Origin: Rhyzopertha dominica | Taxonomy: Eukaryota; Arthropoda; Insecta; Coleoptera; Bostrichidae | Assembly (NCBI GenBank): GCA_025024175.1 | Contig: QCXZ01000137.1 | Location: 17,174,001-17,238,000 of the forward strand | DNA: 64,000 nucleotides | Direction of reading: 5' to 3' | Shown here: one piece after another, positions 36,226 through 48,469 of the stretch | Numbering within the stretch: the stretch's first letter is position 1 | Layout: each line of letters starts with the position of its first letter | Position numbers and translations under genes: made by a program | The notes under the pieces: model-generated | What the model was told of the DNA's origin: nothing | The model's input: the letters and a program-made list of their open reading frames with translations, nothing else | The model's database searches: none

Positions 36226-36599
36226 GAATCGACAGAGTTACGTCCTACCTACGAAGTTTTTACACTAGAGACTCGGTCATCATTTAAACAACCTGTTAAC
36301 ACCTGTCTTCGCGCCAAATCCGCGCGAAATTCCTGTTGGCTGGTGGCCTCGTAAAGCTAGGCTCAATTTTCTGAGCTTAAGTGGACAGAACCGGTAGAAG
36401 TATGCTGGTATCGACAACTGTTGCGCAGCGGTGCACATGTTGTCTATCTTCAAGGAGTACCTAGTTTTTAAATATGTATTTTATTTAAATGTCAATTATT
36501 ACAACATAAGTTCTTTTGTTTTGACATTAAATTGAAATTTGGTATCAAACTTATCGCGACTAGATTTTCGGGCAAATTACAAGAACTGCCAATAAACCC

Positions 36600-37138
36600 C
36601 AATACAGCATAAAATACCACATCCACCAGGCTTAAATCCAGATGTCCCGTAATAAAAACAGCTAAAACCCTGCTCGACGAGAATTTGACCATCGAGCAGA
36701 GATGGGAATCATCATGGAACCGAGATGTCCCTCCTGAAGTAAGTCAGTACCTGAACACGCATGATAAGCCAGCCGGATTTGACCTACCACGACGCATCTG
36801 GAAAATCGCTAACCGAATTCGGACAAATCACGGTCTTTGTAGGGACTCACTACATAAATGGGACAAAATTCCGGACCCACTGTGTGACTGCGGAAGGGAA
36901 AACCAGACCATTCAGCATATTGTGGAGAACTGCAAGACCACGGCCTACCCTGGTGTAATGTCTGATTTCCTCACACTCCCACATGCGGCGATTCAATGGA
37001 TTGAAAATTTATCGATAGAGATATAAATGTGTTATTTTTATGTTTTTATGTTTGTGTATGTGTTTTATATATACACCTTTATAATTTTATATTTTTGTAC
37101 ATTCTGCTCAGTGTGGAGCCATACGCTAAATAAATAAA
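36600..37138 (+). pseudogene. Jockey-like non-LTR retrotransposon 3' end
   Basis: The open stretch up to the stop at 37024-37026 encodes the C-terminal tail of a jockey-clade ORF: LTIEQRWESSWNRDVPP, FDLPRRIWKIANRIRTNHG, LHKWDKIPDPLCDCGREN and IQHIVENCK. The zinc-knuckle-like C-x-C...H...C tail is intact. The 3' UTR ends in a short TAAATAAATAAATAG tail near 37138, as expected for target-primed retroposition. It is 5' truncated. It is related to the relic at 21.24-22.2 kb. Confidence 0.75.
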
Positions 37139-39778
37139 TAGCATAAAATACTAATCTTACCGTACATAGAGTCTAACCCAAATGTTTCAAATTATATTTG
37201 TTATTAGCTTGCTTGGTCGGAATGCTGCTAGTCGTGAATTTTTTATGTACACTTTTCTACAATTTATTTAAATCTTTGAATGGTCCTAAAATGCGATTTT
37301 TTATCTATTGGGGAAGCATTCTTTGGAATCTGTTTGTGATACATTTTTTATTTCTAGTTTTTTTACAAAAATGGCATACCCCTAGCATTAGAGGGTTACC
37401 AAGCCACTTTTATTTAGATAGCGATAGCTTTTCTGTCATGACCAATTTACTATAGATTACGTTTTTTACCAGAATATCCCAGAAGACTGTTACCATTTAT
37501 AAATTATTGAAATCCTAGATTACTATAGAATCCCGTATTTATCAAGAATCTAGCAACGCTAATCATCTTGCTTCTGTTAACGAATAGAAACTTCACTGTC
37601 TCTCCCCACTACTTGCCCATATCACGAATTTGCTGTTAAAGCTTAGCCCACGAGTCAGTGGGAGTTAAAAACGGGATCTTATAGTGTCATTTCTTATTAG
37701 ATATTCGTTAGTAAAAATAATGAAACTATCCACCGCGAGCGAAGGTCGGAGTAATCGCCTACCTAAGCGGCGTCGCCAAAATCTGTGACATTTGCCTACA
37801 GACCAAGGGTTGTCTCAAGCAGGTTACCCCGAGATGTGACACTTAGGTACAACCTATATAAGAAGAAACAGGAAGAATGGACAGGTACTTTGGAATAAAA
37901 CCCTAATAAAGGATTTTACGTTAATATACTTGCATATGTAGATATGTTTGTATTGAGGGGAATTTGCGACTGTACACAAATAAATGTAGACAAATTTTAA
38001 GACTGTGTTAATATAAACTTTTTAAAATACACAACTTTATTGGAAAAACCGAACAATTTTTGAATGCCTTCACAGACCGGGAAATGTACAACGACAATTA
38101 CCATTGCTTATGCAAATGTCACAGATTTTGGCTCGTACTCATTATATGAAGAACTGTGGAATTAGACATTGTTGTTTCCCTTATTTAATGGTATATGGGT
38201 TAGTTTTCTTTTTATAATATTATCCCTTCTTTTCAAAGCTGTACCTCATGCTTTCGTACCTCTGGTTTTGGTATACTAGTCTTTGCAGCCATAATCAAAT
38301 GTTCCATCCATATGGTTTCTGGTTTAGAGCAATATTTACAATTTGTTTCGATTTAGACTACTGATGCGATGGCGCTTTTGGGTAGTTTTGTAAAAGTTTG
38401 CATTTTTGTTCGTTGATGATATTTTTTTATACATACAATGAATATTTTGAGTCTTAAAATCTTTAAAATCTCCTTTTAAATTCAGGAAATGAAACTTCCG
38501 TTTACTAATTTACTTTAAATGTAAAGAAGAAGTTTTTTACTTGCGTATTTTTTTAATTCATTTGGAAGGAATTATTTATTCAAATCAAATCACGAATTAT
38601 GGTTAACTGATAGCAGTATTAACTAAAAATGCAATGGCCGCAACTGCAGCTGTTTTCGTTATCTGCTTTTTATTATAACCAGCCCATGTTCATTCAGAAT
38701 ATAAAGCTAAACAGAGACGCAAGTCAAAGGGTAAGGTGATTTCAGCGCCCCTTTTACGAACTCCAGAAAAAGTTCTAATAGTTCACTTCGTGATGATGTA
38801 TTGGCGACCTTATATGACTTTACTTGTGACTCTTTTCGGACGTCCCTCTATTTTATGGAACTTTTATGATCCATAAACGAATGATTTATAACACAACGCC
38901 GTAGTAACAATGTACCTAACACATANCGGCTATTGACTTCGTNCTCGAATATGAAATAAAGAAAAAAATATGTGTGATATTGCACATACTGCTAGTATTA
39001 AAAAACATATGTTTAAAACGAAAGTATTGTAAAATACCATAAAATAAACATAAATATCTACCAGTCGTACAAGGCAAGCGATAAAACGTTCGAAACGTGT
39101 TATGTTGACAGTTAAAGTTAAAACTAGCCGACCGCAATATAAGTAACAAAAATCAAAATTTTGTATTACCCTAAAATATATTACATGTAATTGTAAAAAA
39201 TTTTTGGCGTGAAAATAGGAACATGGGCAACAAAATTATCAATTTTCGTCATAATATACATGTTAGTCAAAATATTACATGCCCATCTGTATGAAACACT
39301 AAAATACGTTCACTAAATACTAATAAACTTAATTTTTGCATACATCGTGTATAGGAAATGTAGCTGCTAAAAGCTAAAGAGAACAGGTATACTTGTCTTT
39401 CGTTTCAAATTATTTTTTGCGGCGTCTTTAATAAAAATTAACGAAATAACATTACCTACGTTTTTAGACACAAATTGCCACAGGCCAAAACGGCTTACTT
39501 TCGATTACGGCTTTGTATACAAAAATAATGGCAATGGCCATATAACTGCCCCAAGCATGGGAACCAAGCTTTTGAAATTATTCTAAAGGGCATTTTGCAA
39601 AATTTTGCAATTACTCGTATAAACTTTCATTTGTATATAGCGGTTACCTAGTGGTCAGGTCACAGAAAAGGAGCAAAATTCTAGATTGTACCAAATAAGG
39701 AAACGATTTATAGGGATTCTCAAGTGCTACAAGACGAAAAGATTCGTGAACAGTAGATAAAAGCAGCTTTCGTCGGCC

Positions 39779-40977
39779 CAGGATGTTCCAACGGGCTCGG
39801 GCCCGACCGGTTTCGTACGGGCCAAGGTACTTTTCTAACAGGCCTTCACAACAGTGACGGCTCGTGACCCTCCAAGTAGGGTAGGCGACACCTTATACTC
39901 GTATATAGTATAAGAAATTATAATTATTGTCTTCGATCTTGGAATATGTGTATTTTAATGATCATGCCAATCATTTATTTTTATTCGTATACAACCGCAC
40001 ATTTATTCGTTTTCTGCTCTAAGCGACCTTAAATTTCTCCAAATCGACTGTTTAGCAAAACTCAAACTATAATAAGCTCAAAAACGCTAAAAAAGTAAAC
40101 GAAACTTGTGAAACAGTACTTAATTTAAATAATAGAGCACCTCATCTTATCCGTGTTGTAACTGTTCAGAGCATATTGAAAGTTTATATAACATATTCCT
40201 ATGTCACGTCTTCCTATTGCATGATTATTATGGTGTTTCATTTTGAATAAGACGATAAAAAATGTAAAAATCTTACACTTGCAAGTTGCTGCCATCTACC
40301 GGTGTCATTTAAAACCTATATCGCCCTCTTTCGCAATGCGAATAGCCCGAGTCCACACAAAGTTTGTCGTAGGCGACCGATCATTCCGCCTGAGACGCAT
40401 CTATATGCGCGAAGATTTTACTACGTTAACCGTCAACGGCGGTCGTTAACGGAGCAGATTCTGATGGACGTGCACACAAATACAAATGAATTTCAGTTGG
40501 TCAAGTTGTGTCGCCTATTCCCGATTCCCGTAATAATGCGGTTCGTAGTTTTGAGCGGTATGGATAAAGTTGAAATGAAATATTAAATAAACAATAGTAT
40601 AGAAACAAATTGCATTAAAAAAATTATACATTTCTAGCAATTATTATTTATTTTTTACGGCATTATTGACTGAAATTGCAGGGTAGGCGGTGCCTACCTT
40701 GCCTACCCCGAGGAGCCGCCACTGCTTCACAGCATGGGTTAACGGGCTAACACTAAAAACAACTACAAACATAAATGTTTATAATTTAATATTAATGAAC
40801 AGTTAAATGTATTTTATGAAAAACAGTTATACTAGCGAATTGAAATTTTATAATATTTCGGACTGTGCGGAACTATAAAACGGACCGGGCCAAAATTTTG
40901 ATAAGTGAAAACTGGCCGGGCCTTAACAGAAGCCGGGTCCGGCCCAACAGACGAGGCCCGTTGAATGCTCTAACCCT
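39779..40977. mobile_element. Outer TIR element interrupted by a hAT insertion
   Basis: The left end CAGGATGTTCCAACGGG (39779) and the inverse of the right end (near 40977, AGGGTTAGAGCATTCAACGG) are related. Both flanks share unusual GGGCC/CCGGCC-rich subterminal repeats (39790-39843 and 40880-40970). The interior is split by the 39852-40724 insertion. The pattern suggests a hAT-type non-autonomous element, but no target duplication was found. Confidence 0.5.
39852..40724. mobile_element. Non-autonomous hAT element nested in an older element
   Basis: The ends are CAGTGACGGCTC (39852) and the inverse of GAGCCGCCACTG (ending 40724). Subterminal GTAGGGTAGGCG and CCTACCCCG segments are also inverted. 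Target duplication: CTTCACAA (39844-39851) and CTTCACAG (40725-40732), 7 of 8 identical. The CAGTGGCGG terminus and 8-bp duplication are hAT hallmarks. Open frames inside show no transposase. Confidence 0.8.
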
Positions 40978-41039
40978 ATGTATTTATATACTTAGAATAA
41001 TAACAAATTACGTTTATGCTATGTCGCCTGCGTCAAACA

Positions 41040-41085
41040 ATCTGTGGACAGCTGTTTGAGCTTATAAAGCCTCATCAGCATAGCT
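41040..41085 (-). ncRNA. Hammerhead ribozyme motif, mutated (copy 1)
   Basis: The minus strand has CTGATGA (41078-41072), then a GGCTT-TAT-AAGCT stem II, then CAAA where GAAA is required (41058-41055), then CAGCTGTC and CACAGA. Stem I still pairs at four of five positions. Change of the conserved G of box 2 should abolish cleavage. Confidence 0.6.
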
Positions 41086-41444
41086 ATAGTCCCAAGGCAG
41101 ACAAAACGACGTAGATTTGACTTCCCTTATATACGTCAAGGTAAGCGATGTATATGCAAAAATTAGAATGTGGATAAAACCATGACATCTAGTGGCAATT
41201 TTACGATATTATCCACTCGTCTCTGTGGGGACCTAATCTGAACGATAGCCCACTTTGCTGTGAGCGTTTTAAAACCGACAGAGGCCCCGATAGACGATTT
41301 CTGCAAAGAGTGCGTAATAACAAAATTATTAATACCGTAAAAATGTCGCTAGATGGCATGGTGTTATCCACATTCTAATTCTCGAATATACATCGCCCAC
41401 CTTGGCATATATAAGGAAAGTCAGATCTATGCCGTATTGTCCGT

Positions 41445-41490
41445 AGCTGTGCTGATGAGGCTTTATAAACCGAAACAGCTGTGGACAGAT
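41445..41490 (+). ncRNA. Hammerhead ribozyme motif, mutated (copy 2)
   Basis: CTGATGA (41452-41458), stem II GG...CC with one mismatch, GAAA (41472-41475) and short stem III CAGCTG are all present. The cleavage-site triplet reads GTG instead of GTC (41481-41483) and the next base no longer pairs in stem I. The NUH rule is violated, so it is probably inactive. Confidence 0.65.
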
Positions 41491-41577
41491 TGTTTTGATG
41501 CAGGCGACATTGCATAAACGTAATTTTGTTATTATGCTTGAGAACTGCACTCTTTGCAGAAATTGTCGTTGGGGACT

Positions 41578-41703
41578 CCCAAACCGACGTGAAATATTCG
41601 CAATCGCGGCGAATTTTCGCGACGAATATTTCGCTATTAATTAATCGCAGCATTAAGAGCGAAAAATTCGCCGCTATTGTGAATATTTCGCGTCGGTTTG
41701 GAA
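41578..41703. repeat. Palindrome within the 41-kb cluster
   Basis: CCAAACCGACGTGAAATATT at 41579 on is matched by AATATTTCGCGTCGGTTTGG ending at 41701. The rest of the arms (AATCGCGGCGAATTTTCGC and its inverse) also pair, around an AT-rich centre near ATTAATTAAT. Confidence 0.8.
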
Positions 41704-43193
41704 GATCCTTAGAACGCCCACAGCAAAGTGGGCTATCGTTCAGGTTAGTTGCCCATAGAGACGAATGGATAATACCGTAAAATTGCCACTAGATGGCATG
41801 GCGTTATCCACATTCTAATTCTCGCAGCTAGAATAATGTACTTACAGGTATAAATCTGGAACCCACGTGTATATGTAACTAATCCAAGGATTGACGGCAC
41901 TAACTAGCAATCTCTGAATGGAATTTTATGTTCATTTGCGGTATGAAGTGGGTATTTCAGTGTTCAATTTGATATAACTTTCACCATGGTCATACGCGTA
42001 TTTCCGGTAATTTACGAGTAGCAAGCGGGACGCGTGCGATTTCCATGAATGAATTAATTTTGACTGACTTAACGATCATGCGCACTATCAATTATTGCCG
42101 ATTTGCGCAAATTGTTCATTGTTCTTTTTTTCTTTTACACTAAACTACTTACATATATAATAGTGTGAAGCAAAACTTTTACTATTTTTAAGAAACATTT
42201 CAAACAATCAGATATCGTTGCGTTTCAAGATATAAAGACCGCAACTGTCAAAATTATTCAACAAATAAGTTTAATACGTTTTTATTTAATTTAATAAAGG
42301 CTTTCTACAATGGATCCTAGGCATCCACGTTAAAATTAAGGGGATATCGAAGGTATAGCCCGCTCGCAAATTTTTTAATTAGAATTAATCAGCAAACCTG
42401 TTGTGCCGTTTTATGTAATTTTTTATTTTGCCAAAATATATTAGTTAATTTCAATACTTTGTTAAACAAAAGTCTTGGGTGAAGATTTTTAGCAAGGTAT
42501 GCTCCTACCAGTGATATCAGTTCGGTACAGACTCCCTATTTGGTAAAACTAATATGAGCACATCCTTCAAGAAGCTTGGTGACACATCTCATCAGATGAT
42601 TAGGGCATAAATTTTACAGCTCCGACACCTTCGTTCAAACAAAGCCTGTATTCGCCCCAATTTCCTCTAGCACGCTGTAAAACCTAAAGAGACACCATTA
42701 TTTTCAGCCGTAGCATCGTCTCATTTCGAGCACTAAACAAAGCGCAGTTTAGAGTTTCTCAGGCAGTGCCATAATTTGGAACTCGAAAACTAGGTCCCCA
42801 CTGCACGCTACATCAACCAGCTCCGCATTAGAAATAGACATAAACTGAAAATTATACCGACTCCCGGGGGAAGCACCAAAGGAACGGACCGACTTTTTAC
42901 GGTTGTTTTATGGACGTGTTTACGTCCGTTCTTCCTGCTCTCAAGCAAAATTGGATTTAGATTTACATTACGAACGCATTATTACTGCCATAACGTGTCA
43001 CTGTTTACGGACTGTTTGACAAAGAAGCCCTCAATGATATGCAATGAACTAACTACAAGCATGGAAACAAAAAGCAAGAGCGAAGTGTGTTTACAACATA
43101 CCGCAGATGCTGCAGATAATTGAGAAATTTCGATAATGCATTTCAATTGTCTAAACTATTTTTCTTGTATATTTACTTATTCATTCTTTTCAG

Positions 43194-43322
43194 GCTGAAC
43201 TTGTCTCCGTGGAAAGCAAAGAAATCGAAAGTCATTACGTGCTAGCAAGAGAGACAATTCAGAAATGGAATTCTTCTTCAGACTGTTATCTTTTAATAGA
43301 GGGTGTCGAGCACACCTTACAG
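43194..43322 (+). CDS. CPAMD8-like protein, exon E
   Basis: 129 bp (43 codons), acceptor TTCTTTTCAG, donor GTAAGCT, phase 0 to 0. It encodes AELVSVESKEIESHYVLA, then TIQKWNSSSDCYLLIEG and VEHTLQ. It joins D and F directly. The W-x-S-S-x-C-Y-L pattern corresponds, from memory, to the SWYSPSQCYLQL region of vertebrate CPAMD8, which is the main reason for preferring CPAMD8 over generic TEP/A2M. Confidence 0.85.
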
Positions 43323-45596
43323 GTAAGCTGTAATTAAATAAAAAATTGAGTTTCTGAATCGGGAAATCTTGATCCGATTTTTTCTAGGTTTAACTGTATA
43401 CTCATTCGCGAGTAATCCGGTTTAAAAAGTTATAATAAGCTTGTGCGATGAAGCAATTAACCCATTCGCTGTTCATCCTTCTGAGCAAAAAAAAATATTA
43501 AAATTCTTACATACTAGGCAAAGAAGATCGTTTTAATGTTTTAATTGTCTTCTTTTGGTTTCTTTTTAGTAATTACTTCTGCTAATGTCACCATTTGAAA
43601 TAGCCCGTGAGTAGGAAAGAAGCTAATGGAAATAAGAGTATTATAATATCTTTGTGTTTTAATTTACTATGTTCATAAAAGGTATTTACATCCTCTAAGC
43701 GTCTAAGCTAATTTTATAAGAAGTTCACAACAAAGTACCGGTGAGGAAGGCATCATGTTCAACTATTTACTATTTTATTCCACAATAAGTTCTTAAATCA
43801 TTTTTTCTTCGATGTTCTTAGACGATGGACAATTATTATTTTATGAATATAATGCGCTGTTTGATCTTTGTGGATATTTTTATGATAATTTCAGTCCCAC
43901 ATAGTATACCTAGATCATATTTTAGATGATATTGGTTGTTGGTTCGAATCAACAGTCTTTTTTAAAAGTTTAGCGTTCAAGTGGCAATGAAAAAATTGTC
44001 AATGTAAAAATGACAAAATGACATAAAACCGGTAACCGAATAAATAAAGGAATTTGGAGTAAAAAGATATACTATTTCGGTTATTGTAATTTTCAATATT
44101 TAAATATTTTCGCTTTTAATTAAAACTTGAAATATAAACATTTGGTTAGAAATTACACCCTTAGCTTTTGTCTCAAAATATTGATATTGGTATTTGATAT
44201 TTGGTATATACGACCTTCTAGGCTAGTTTTACATATGACAACTCTTGTGTCCCATTGACACCTTACATTTATTCAATTCACGGCTGTCAGTGAACGCGAT
44301 TTCTGATGCTAAGAAGCATTTAAAATATTTATTCAGGCCATGAAGCACATACACCATGATACCTACTAAAGTATGATATTGAATACTGATCTGCGACCGG
44401 TTGGTTGCGCTGGCAACAATCATGTATTTAGCTTTTGATTAATTTTTTGGGCAAGATCCCCCAAATTTAAAAATCTGAAAAAAAATCAACGCAATAGCTC
44501 CCTAACTGGCTATTCTGTAGTAAAAAGAACTAATATAGTTGTAGGAATCTTAGCTCCTTTTCATGCTTCTAAATCAATCTCTTGTATTTTGTACTTTAAT
44601 AAGTTTATATAACGTAATATATTATATATTAAATTTTTTGAATTATTTATTTACAATTATACTACTTTTTGTTATGGAGATTAAAGAAAATATCTTGACA
44701 ACAAATAAACATGTCTAAACAATAGTATTTAAGTTTTATCACACAAAAAAAATGGAATGACTTTTTTTAGTTATAATTACATGCTAAAATTATTTCAAAT
44801 AATCATACAGGATGCCAATAATTAAAAGTAGTTATTTGAGTTTTTTGTTTACATATGATAGAAAATTAGAAAAAACGTTAAAAGCGGTATTGCACTTTTC
44901 CTCCCTTATTTTTGACTATATGCTTTCGAACGGCTAACTCGACCTTTAATTTGGTTTGAGGGCACTTTTTGCATACTTATCCGGCAATGGCCTTTAGTTC
45001 AGTTCCTTCTGAAATAAAAGTGTTATTATCAATTTATTGCCTACCAACATGCTATAGAAATGAGATTTTCAACCGTTCTACTTAAGGCTGGGATCCTGGA
45101 GAGAGAAAGATATAGTCGAGCTAACGATAGAAAGGGAACAACCTATTTTTACAAAATAGCACCACCTAAAGGCTATTGAATTTTTAAAGATAAATGAATG
45201 CTTAACTGAAACATAATAGATTCAGTTAAACGCTAGAGCCTAAGGTATTTCTCAAACCACTATATTTAATATTTTTACTAAAATAATTGCTAATTGCCGA
45301 CTCTACCTTTCAGATTGTTTTTAGCCTACACTTTTATGAATTTTGGTTACTTCACCGCTTAGTTTGCATATAAAAAAATAGCTTACGTCAACATATCGAT
45401 CACAAGCTTTCGAATAAGACCATTTTCAAAGATATTGGTGCAGTAATTATGCAGTGGTCCTGTTTTGCAAAATAATTGTAGTTCTCTTTCTATCTATATC
45501 TGGGGTGGATCTTTTCTATCTCTTTAGAATCCCAGCCTTAATCAAGCCAATACACTAGAGGCATCATCTTTTCACCTTTTCCATATGTGATTTTAG
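43323..45596 (+). other. Intron E-F (2.3 kb)
   Basis: GT-AG intron, AT-rich, with no transposon coding sequence recognised. A GGTTCGAATC motif near 43940 is not part of a tRNA. Confidence 0.6.
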
Positions 45597-45769
45597 CCTG
45601 AAGAGGAGGCGCACGTGGCAATACTTTCCACGTGTCCATGCGAACGCGACCTGCATTACGTCATCACGACAGACGGCCGCGTCACGGATTGGGCTCAGAG
45701 AAGATACGAGGACCCCGTACCCCAGACAGCTACAGCTCCAGCTGGAGCGATTTGCCGCCTGAATTTCAG
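45597..45769 (+). CDS. CPAMD8-like protein, exon F
   Basis: 173 bp, acceptor TGATTTTAG, donor GTGAGTG, phase 0 in and 2 out. It encodes PEEEAHVAILSTCPCERDLH, then YVITTDGRVTDWAQRRYEDP and PVPQTATAPAGAICRLNFS. The STCPC motif with following aromatic strand is shared, from memory, with vertebrate CPAMD8 and is unusual among A2M proteins. An exposed RRYEDP stretch precedes the next MG strand. GC-rich relative to flanking intron. Confidence 0.9.
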
Positions 45770-46189
45770 GTGAGTGCTAGTTAAAGTTCAAAGTTGAGCG
45801 GTCGAAATAAAAATCACTGTCCGCCATTCAAAGCTTCAGTCTGTGGATGGTATTATACTTGCAAGCAACGATCTATGAAACTCATTATACGAACAGCCGA
45901 TTACCGCTCACAATGGTTTACAAGAATTACCTGAAGCTGTCGTAAATAACAGACGGGTTCGGCACGTTCCACTGTTTTGCAGCGGAGTGGAACGTATCCA
46001 AAAATTGTGTTTAGCCTTTTTTAGAATTTTTTTCCGTACACATAAATCAATGAGCATTACTTGGTATTATTATTTTAACTACAAATATTTCTCATCTAAT
46101 AGCTTTTAATGTATGACTAAACCATATTCTTTCCTAATTTATTTATTTTTATAACCATGAATGGTAAACATTCCAATTTCAATGCGGCA

Positions 46190-46874
46190 GCCCATACTTT
46201 CTAATTTTTGATCGCGGTGTGCAAAGAATAATGATTTTACACGCAGGAGGTGAAAATGGTTTCGTTCCTGGAGCCCTGTATCTTGAATGTAAAAACTTAA
46301 AAGAAGCAAGCGCCGATTATCATTCTGATATGAATGCGGAAGTGTTTGAAAATTGGTCCAAAAACATTTTATTGCCCAAATTGCCACCAAATAGCGTCTT
46401 AGTAATGGACAACGCTAGTTACCATTCGGAGCAACTGGATAAAATTCCAAATAAGGCAACTAATAAAGCAACCATTCAAGAGTTTTTAAGAAAAGAAGAT
46501 TTATATTTCGAAGAGCACTACACAAAAAACAATTGTTGGAAGTGCTTGGCACAAAGAAATTTTCGAAGATATTTAAAATTGACATTCTCGCTTCTGAATG
46601 TGGACACACCATTCTATGATTACCCCCATATCATTGCATTTTCAACCCTATTATTGAAATGATATTGGGGCAGTTGAAACAAAGAATTCGACGAGGGATC
46701 AACGGTGGAAAATTCAGCAACGAAATGCTGCTAAAAATTAGACAGGAAGCTGAAATAACAAGTGTCGATGAATGGAGAAATTCAGTGCGGCATGCACTGG
46801 ACATTGAAAATCGATACAGAGCGAATCATGTACAAGAATTAATAATAGAAGTTAATCGTGATTTAAAGCAGTGA
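46190..46874 (+). pseudogene. DDE transposase relic (second Asp and Glu motifs kept)
   Basis: The open frame 46219-46662 contains ILHAGGENGFVPGALYLEC, then ENWSKNILLPKLPPNSVLVM and DNASYHSEQLDKIP, the second catalytic Asp motif of IS630/Tc1 DDE transposases. After a frameshift near 46640, the frame ending at 46874 supplies NP-IIEMI-GQLKQRIRRG (catalytic Glu) and ends ELIIEVNRDLKQ. The first Asp motif and the DNA-binding domain are missing, so the element is 5' truncated internally and frameshifted. It belongs to the same broad family as the 190-1264 element. Confidence 0.75.
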
Positions 46875-47261
46875 AAGTGATAGTGAGTAATTTTTTTTAG
46901 TTTGTGACTCTTGTAATCTGCTTATTAACAAGCTGTAATGAACATAATCGATACCGTGTATAAATTTTATTGTGTGCTATTGTAAATTTTTTCATACAAA
47001 TGTAAATAATTTTCTACTTACTAATTTGTATGTTTTTATATCAAATTTGTATAAATTCGTTTTGACATGCAAAGGCTTTTATTTTTTACATCGGAAAATT
47101 TAAACCCAATAAAGTATCACATAAAAATAGATCGCGGGTCGCGCCAGTTAGCATCAGGTCTGCATTAAATAAAATTTGTTATAAAAGCTTCTATGTTTTA
47201 TTGATTGCTAAATTATCACAACTAACAAATTTCAAAAATTTATAGTGCCACTAATCCCAAT

Positions 47262-47352
47262 AGTTTAGGACGGCCGACCATAAGATTGTAAAAACCTTCA
47301 TTTACAATACAATAGTTTACGACGGCCGACCATCAAGCTGTAAAACCCTCTG
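47262..47352. repeat. Tandem duplication of a 52-bp subterminal unit
   Basis: Two adjacent copies of a unit beginning AATAGTTTA and containing GACGGCCGACCAT and CTGTAAAA/ATTGTAAAA near the right end of the DDE element. Subterminal repeats like this can be transposase binding sites; that role is inferred. Confidence 0.7.
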
Positions 47353-48469
47353 CATAAGTCAGTCTCATAGATCGTTGCTTGATACTTTAATACTGCAATG
47401 AGTCTTTCATAGCACAAACGACTGAAACGAAAACCTGTATAGAAAGCTCAATCCAAACCAAGGTCATATAAAATTTGAAATCTTTGATTTTCCTGCGATA
47501 ATATACAAAGTACTTTTTTAATGAAATACCCTGCATAGTATTACAATTTTGGATTTCTTGGCGAGTTTTAAACAGAACTAACTCATATGATGTGTTGCCT
47601 ATTTGCGATTTGTTTACTTCTTGATCAAAACTGTTTTAGTGACAAGCAAAGCAGGCGTCGGTACCATTTGTACTATCCTTATTGTACTACTGTTCAATTA
47701 GCAAAATAAAAAAAGCTGACAAGCGATGAATTTGTATTTTGTCTGTGAAGGCAATATCTTTTACCGTAATGCTTGTTAAAATGTGTTGGACAAAAAGGGT
47801 TGTGAATTGGCAATTACGTTTACGAAAGGCAAAAAAGAACACAGTGCAAAAATCCTACGCTTTTCAGAAAAGAAAAACTGTCAGGGTTATGCCCCGGCAA
47901 TCCACCCACTTCGTTTAAGATATGATAAAAACCCTAAAACGTTGATTTAGCAACCTCAATAAATCCGACAACAACTTTCTGTACTGCTCAGAGCCAATCT
48001 GCTAGTGACAATTAACTGTTCGAAATTGCAAATAAAGACAAAATTAAACAAAATTGAGCAATCGATTAAAATCTCTAGATATTAAATACAAAAAAAAACA
48101 CTACAACAGGCTATTCCTTTGTGAAAAAAAGTTTGATCTGAAAATTATTATTTGAGAAATTTGGAATAGCTAGAAGATACAATAGAGTATAACATTTGTT
48201 TGCACATGGCAAGATTATTCCGTACATTATTATAGATCCCTAGATAAAGCGGGTAGAAACAAATCCAAAACTTTAGTTGCACGATGCCAAAAAGGTTTTG
48301 TGAAAAATTAAAATGTAGATGAATGTTTGATTTGTTGTTCCAAAAATAAGTCGAAAAATTATCACATCGAAGCAAAGGGAAACTGAATTATTAACGTGTT
48401 TATTTTAAAAGATCAAAATTCAACTTTTTTAATTAACAACTATTATTTTTCATCACTGTCAGTGTCCGA

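Larger units (their letters stand above)
41000..41830. repeat. Inverted cluster of hammerhead-bearing repeat units
   Basis: Three copies of a ~200-bp unit: minus 41005-41225, plus 41334-41535, and the 5' part only, plus 41772-41825. Marker sequences are GATGGCATGGTGTTATCCAC, CATTCTAATTCTCG and GATGCAGGCGACAT. The outer parts 41215-41265 and 41712-41770 are also inverted copies (CCCACTTTGCTGTGAGCG and its inverse). A further palindrome sits inside at 41578-41703. The same unit occurs at 49735-49945. Confidence 0.8.
35125..43193 (+). other. Intron D-E (8.1 kb)
   Basis: GT-AG intron rich in mobile sequence: tRNA-derived SINE, MITE, jockey-like tail, nested hAT elements and the 41-kb hammerhead cluster. 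Stretches 37140-39780 and 41830-43190 show no recognisable element; 42580-43080 is GC-richer and unique-looking. Confidence 0.65.
45862..47381 (+). mobile_element. IS630/Tc1-type DNA transposon with TIRs, degenerate
   Basis: The ends CAAGCAACGATCTATGA (45862-45878) and its exact inverse (47365-47381) bracket a transposase relic. The similarity extends some 8 bp further in. Near the right end a 52-bp unit (containing TAGTTTA.GACGGCCGACCAT) is tandemly duplicated. It begins only about 90 bp after exon F. A target duplication is not clear. Confidence 0.65.

Noticed and set aside
40243..40586. Overlapping plus-strand open frames within the hAT element
   Set aside because: No transposase motifs; two overlapping frames of similar length indicate chance.
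43925..43960. GGTTCGAATC motif, possible tRNA
   Set aside because: No cloverleaf can be drawn around it.
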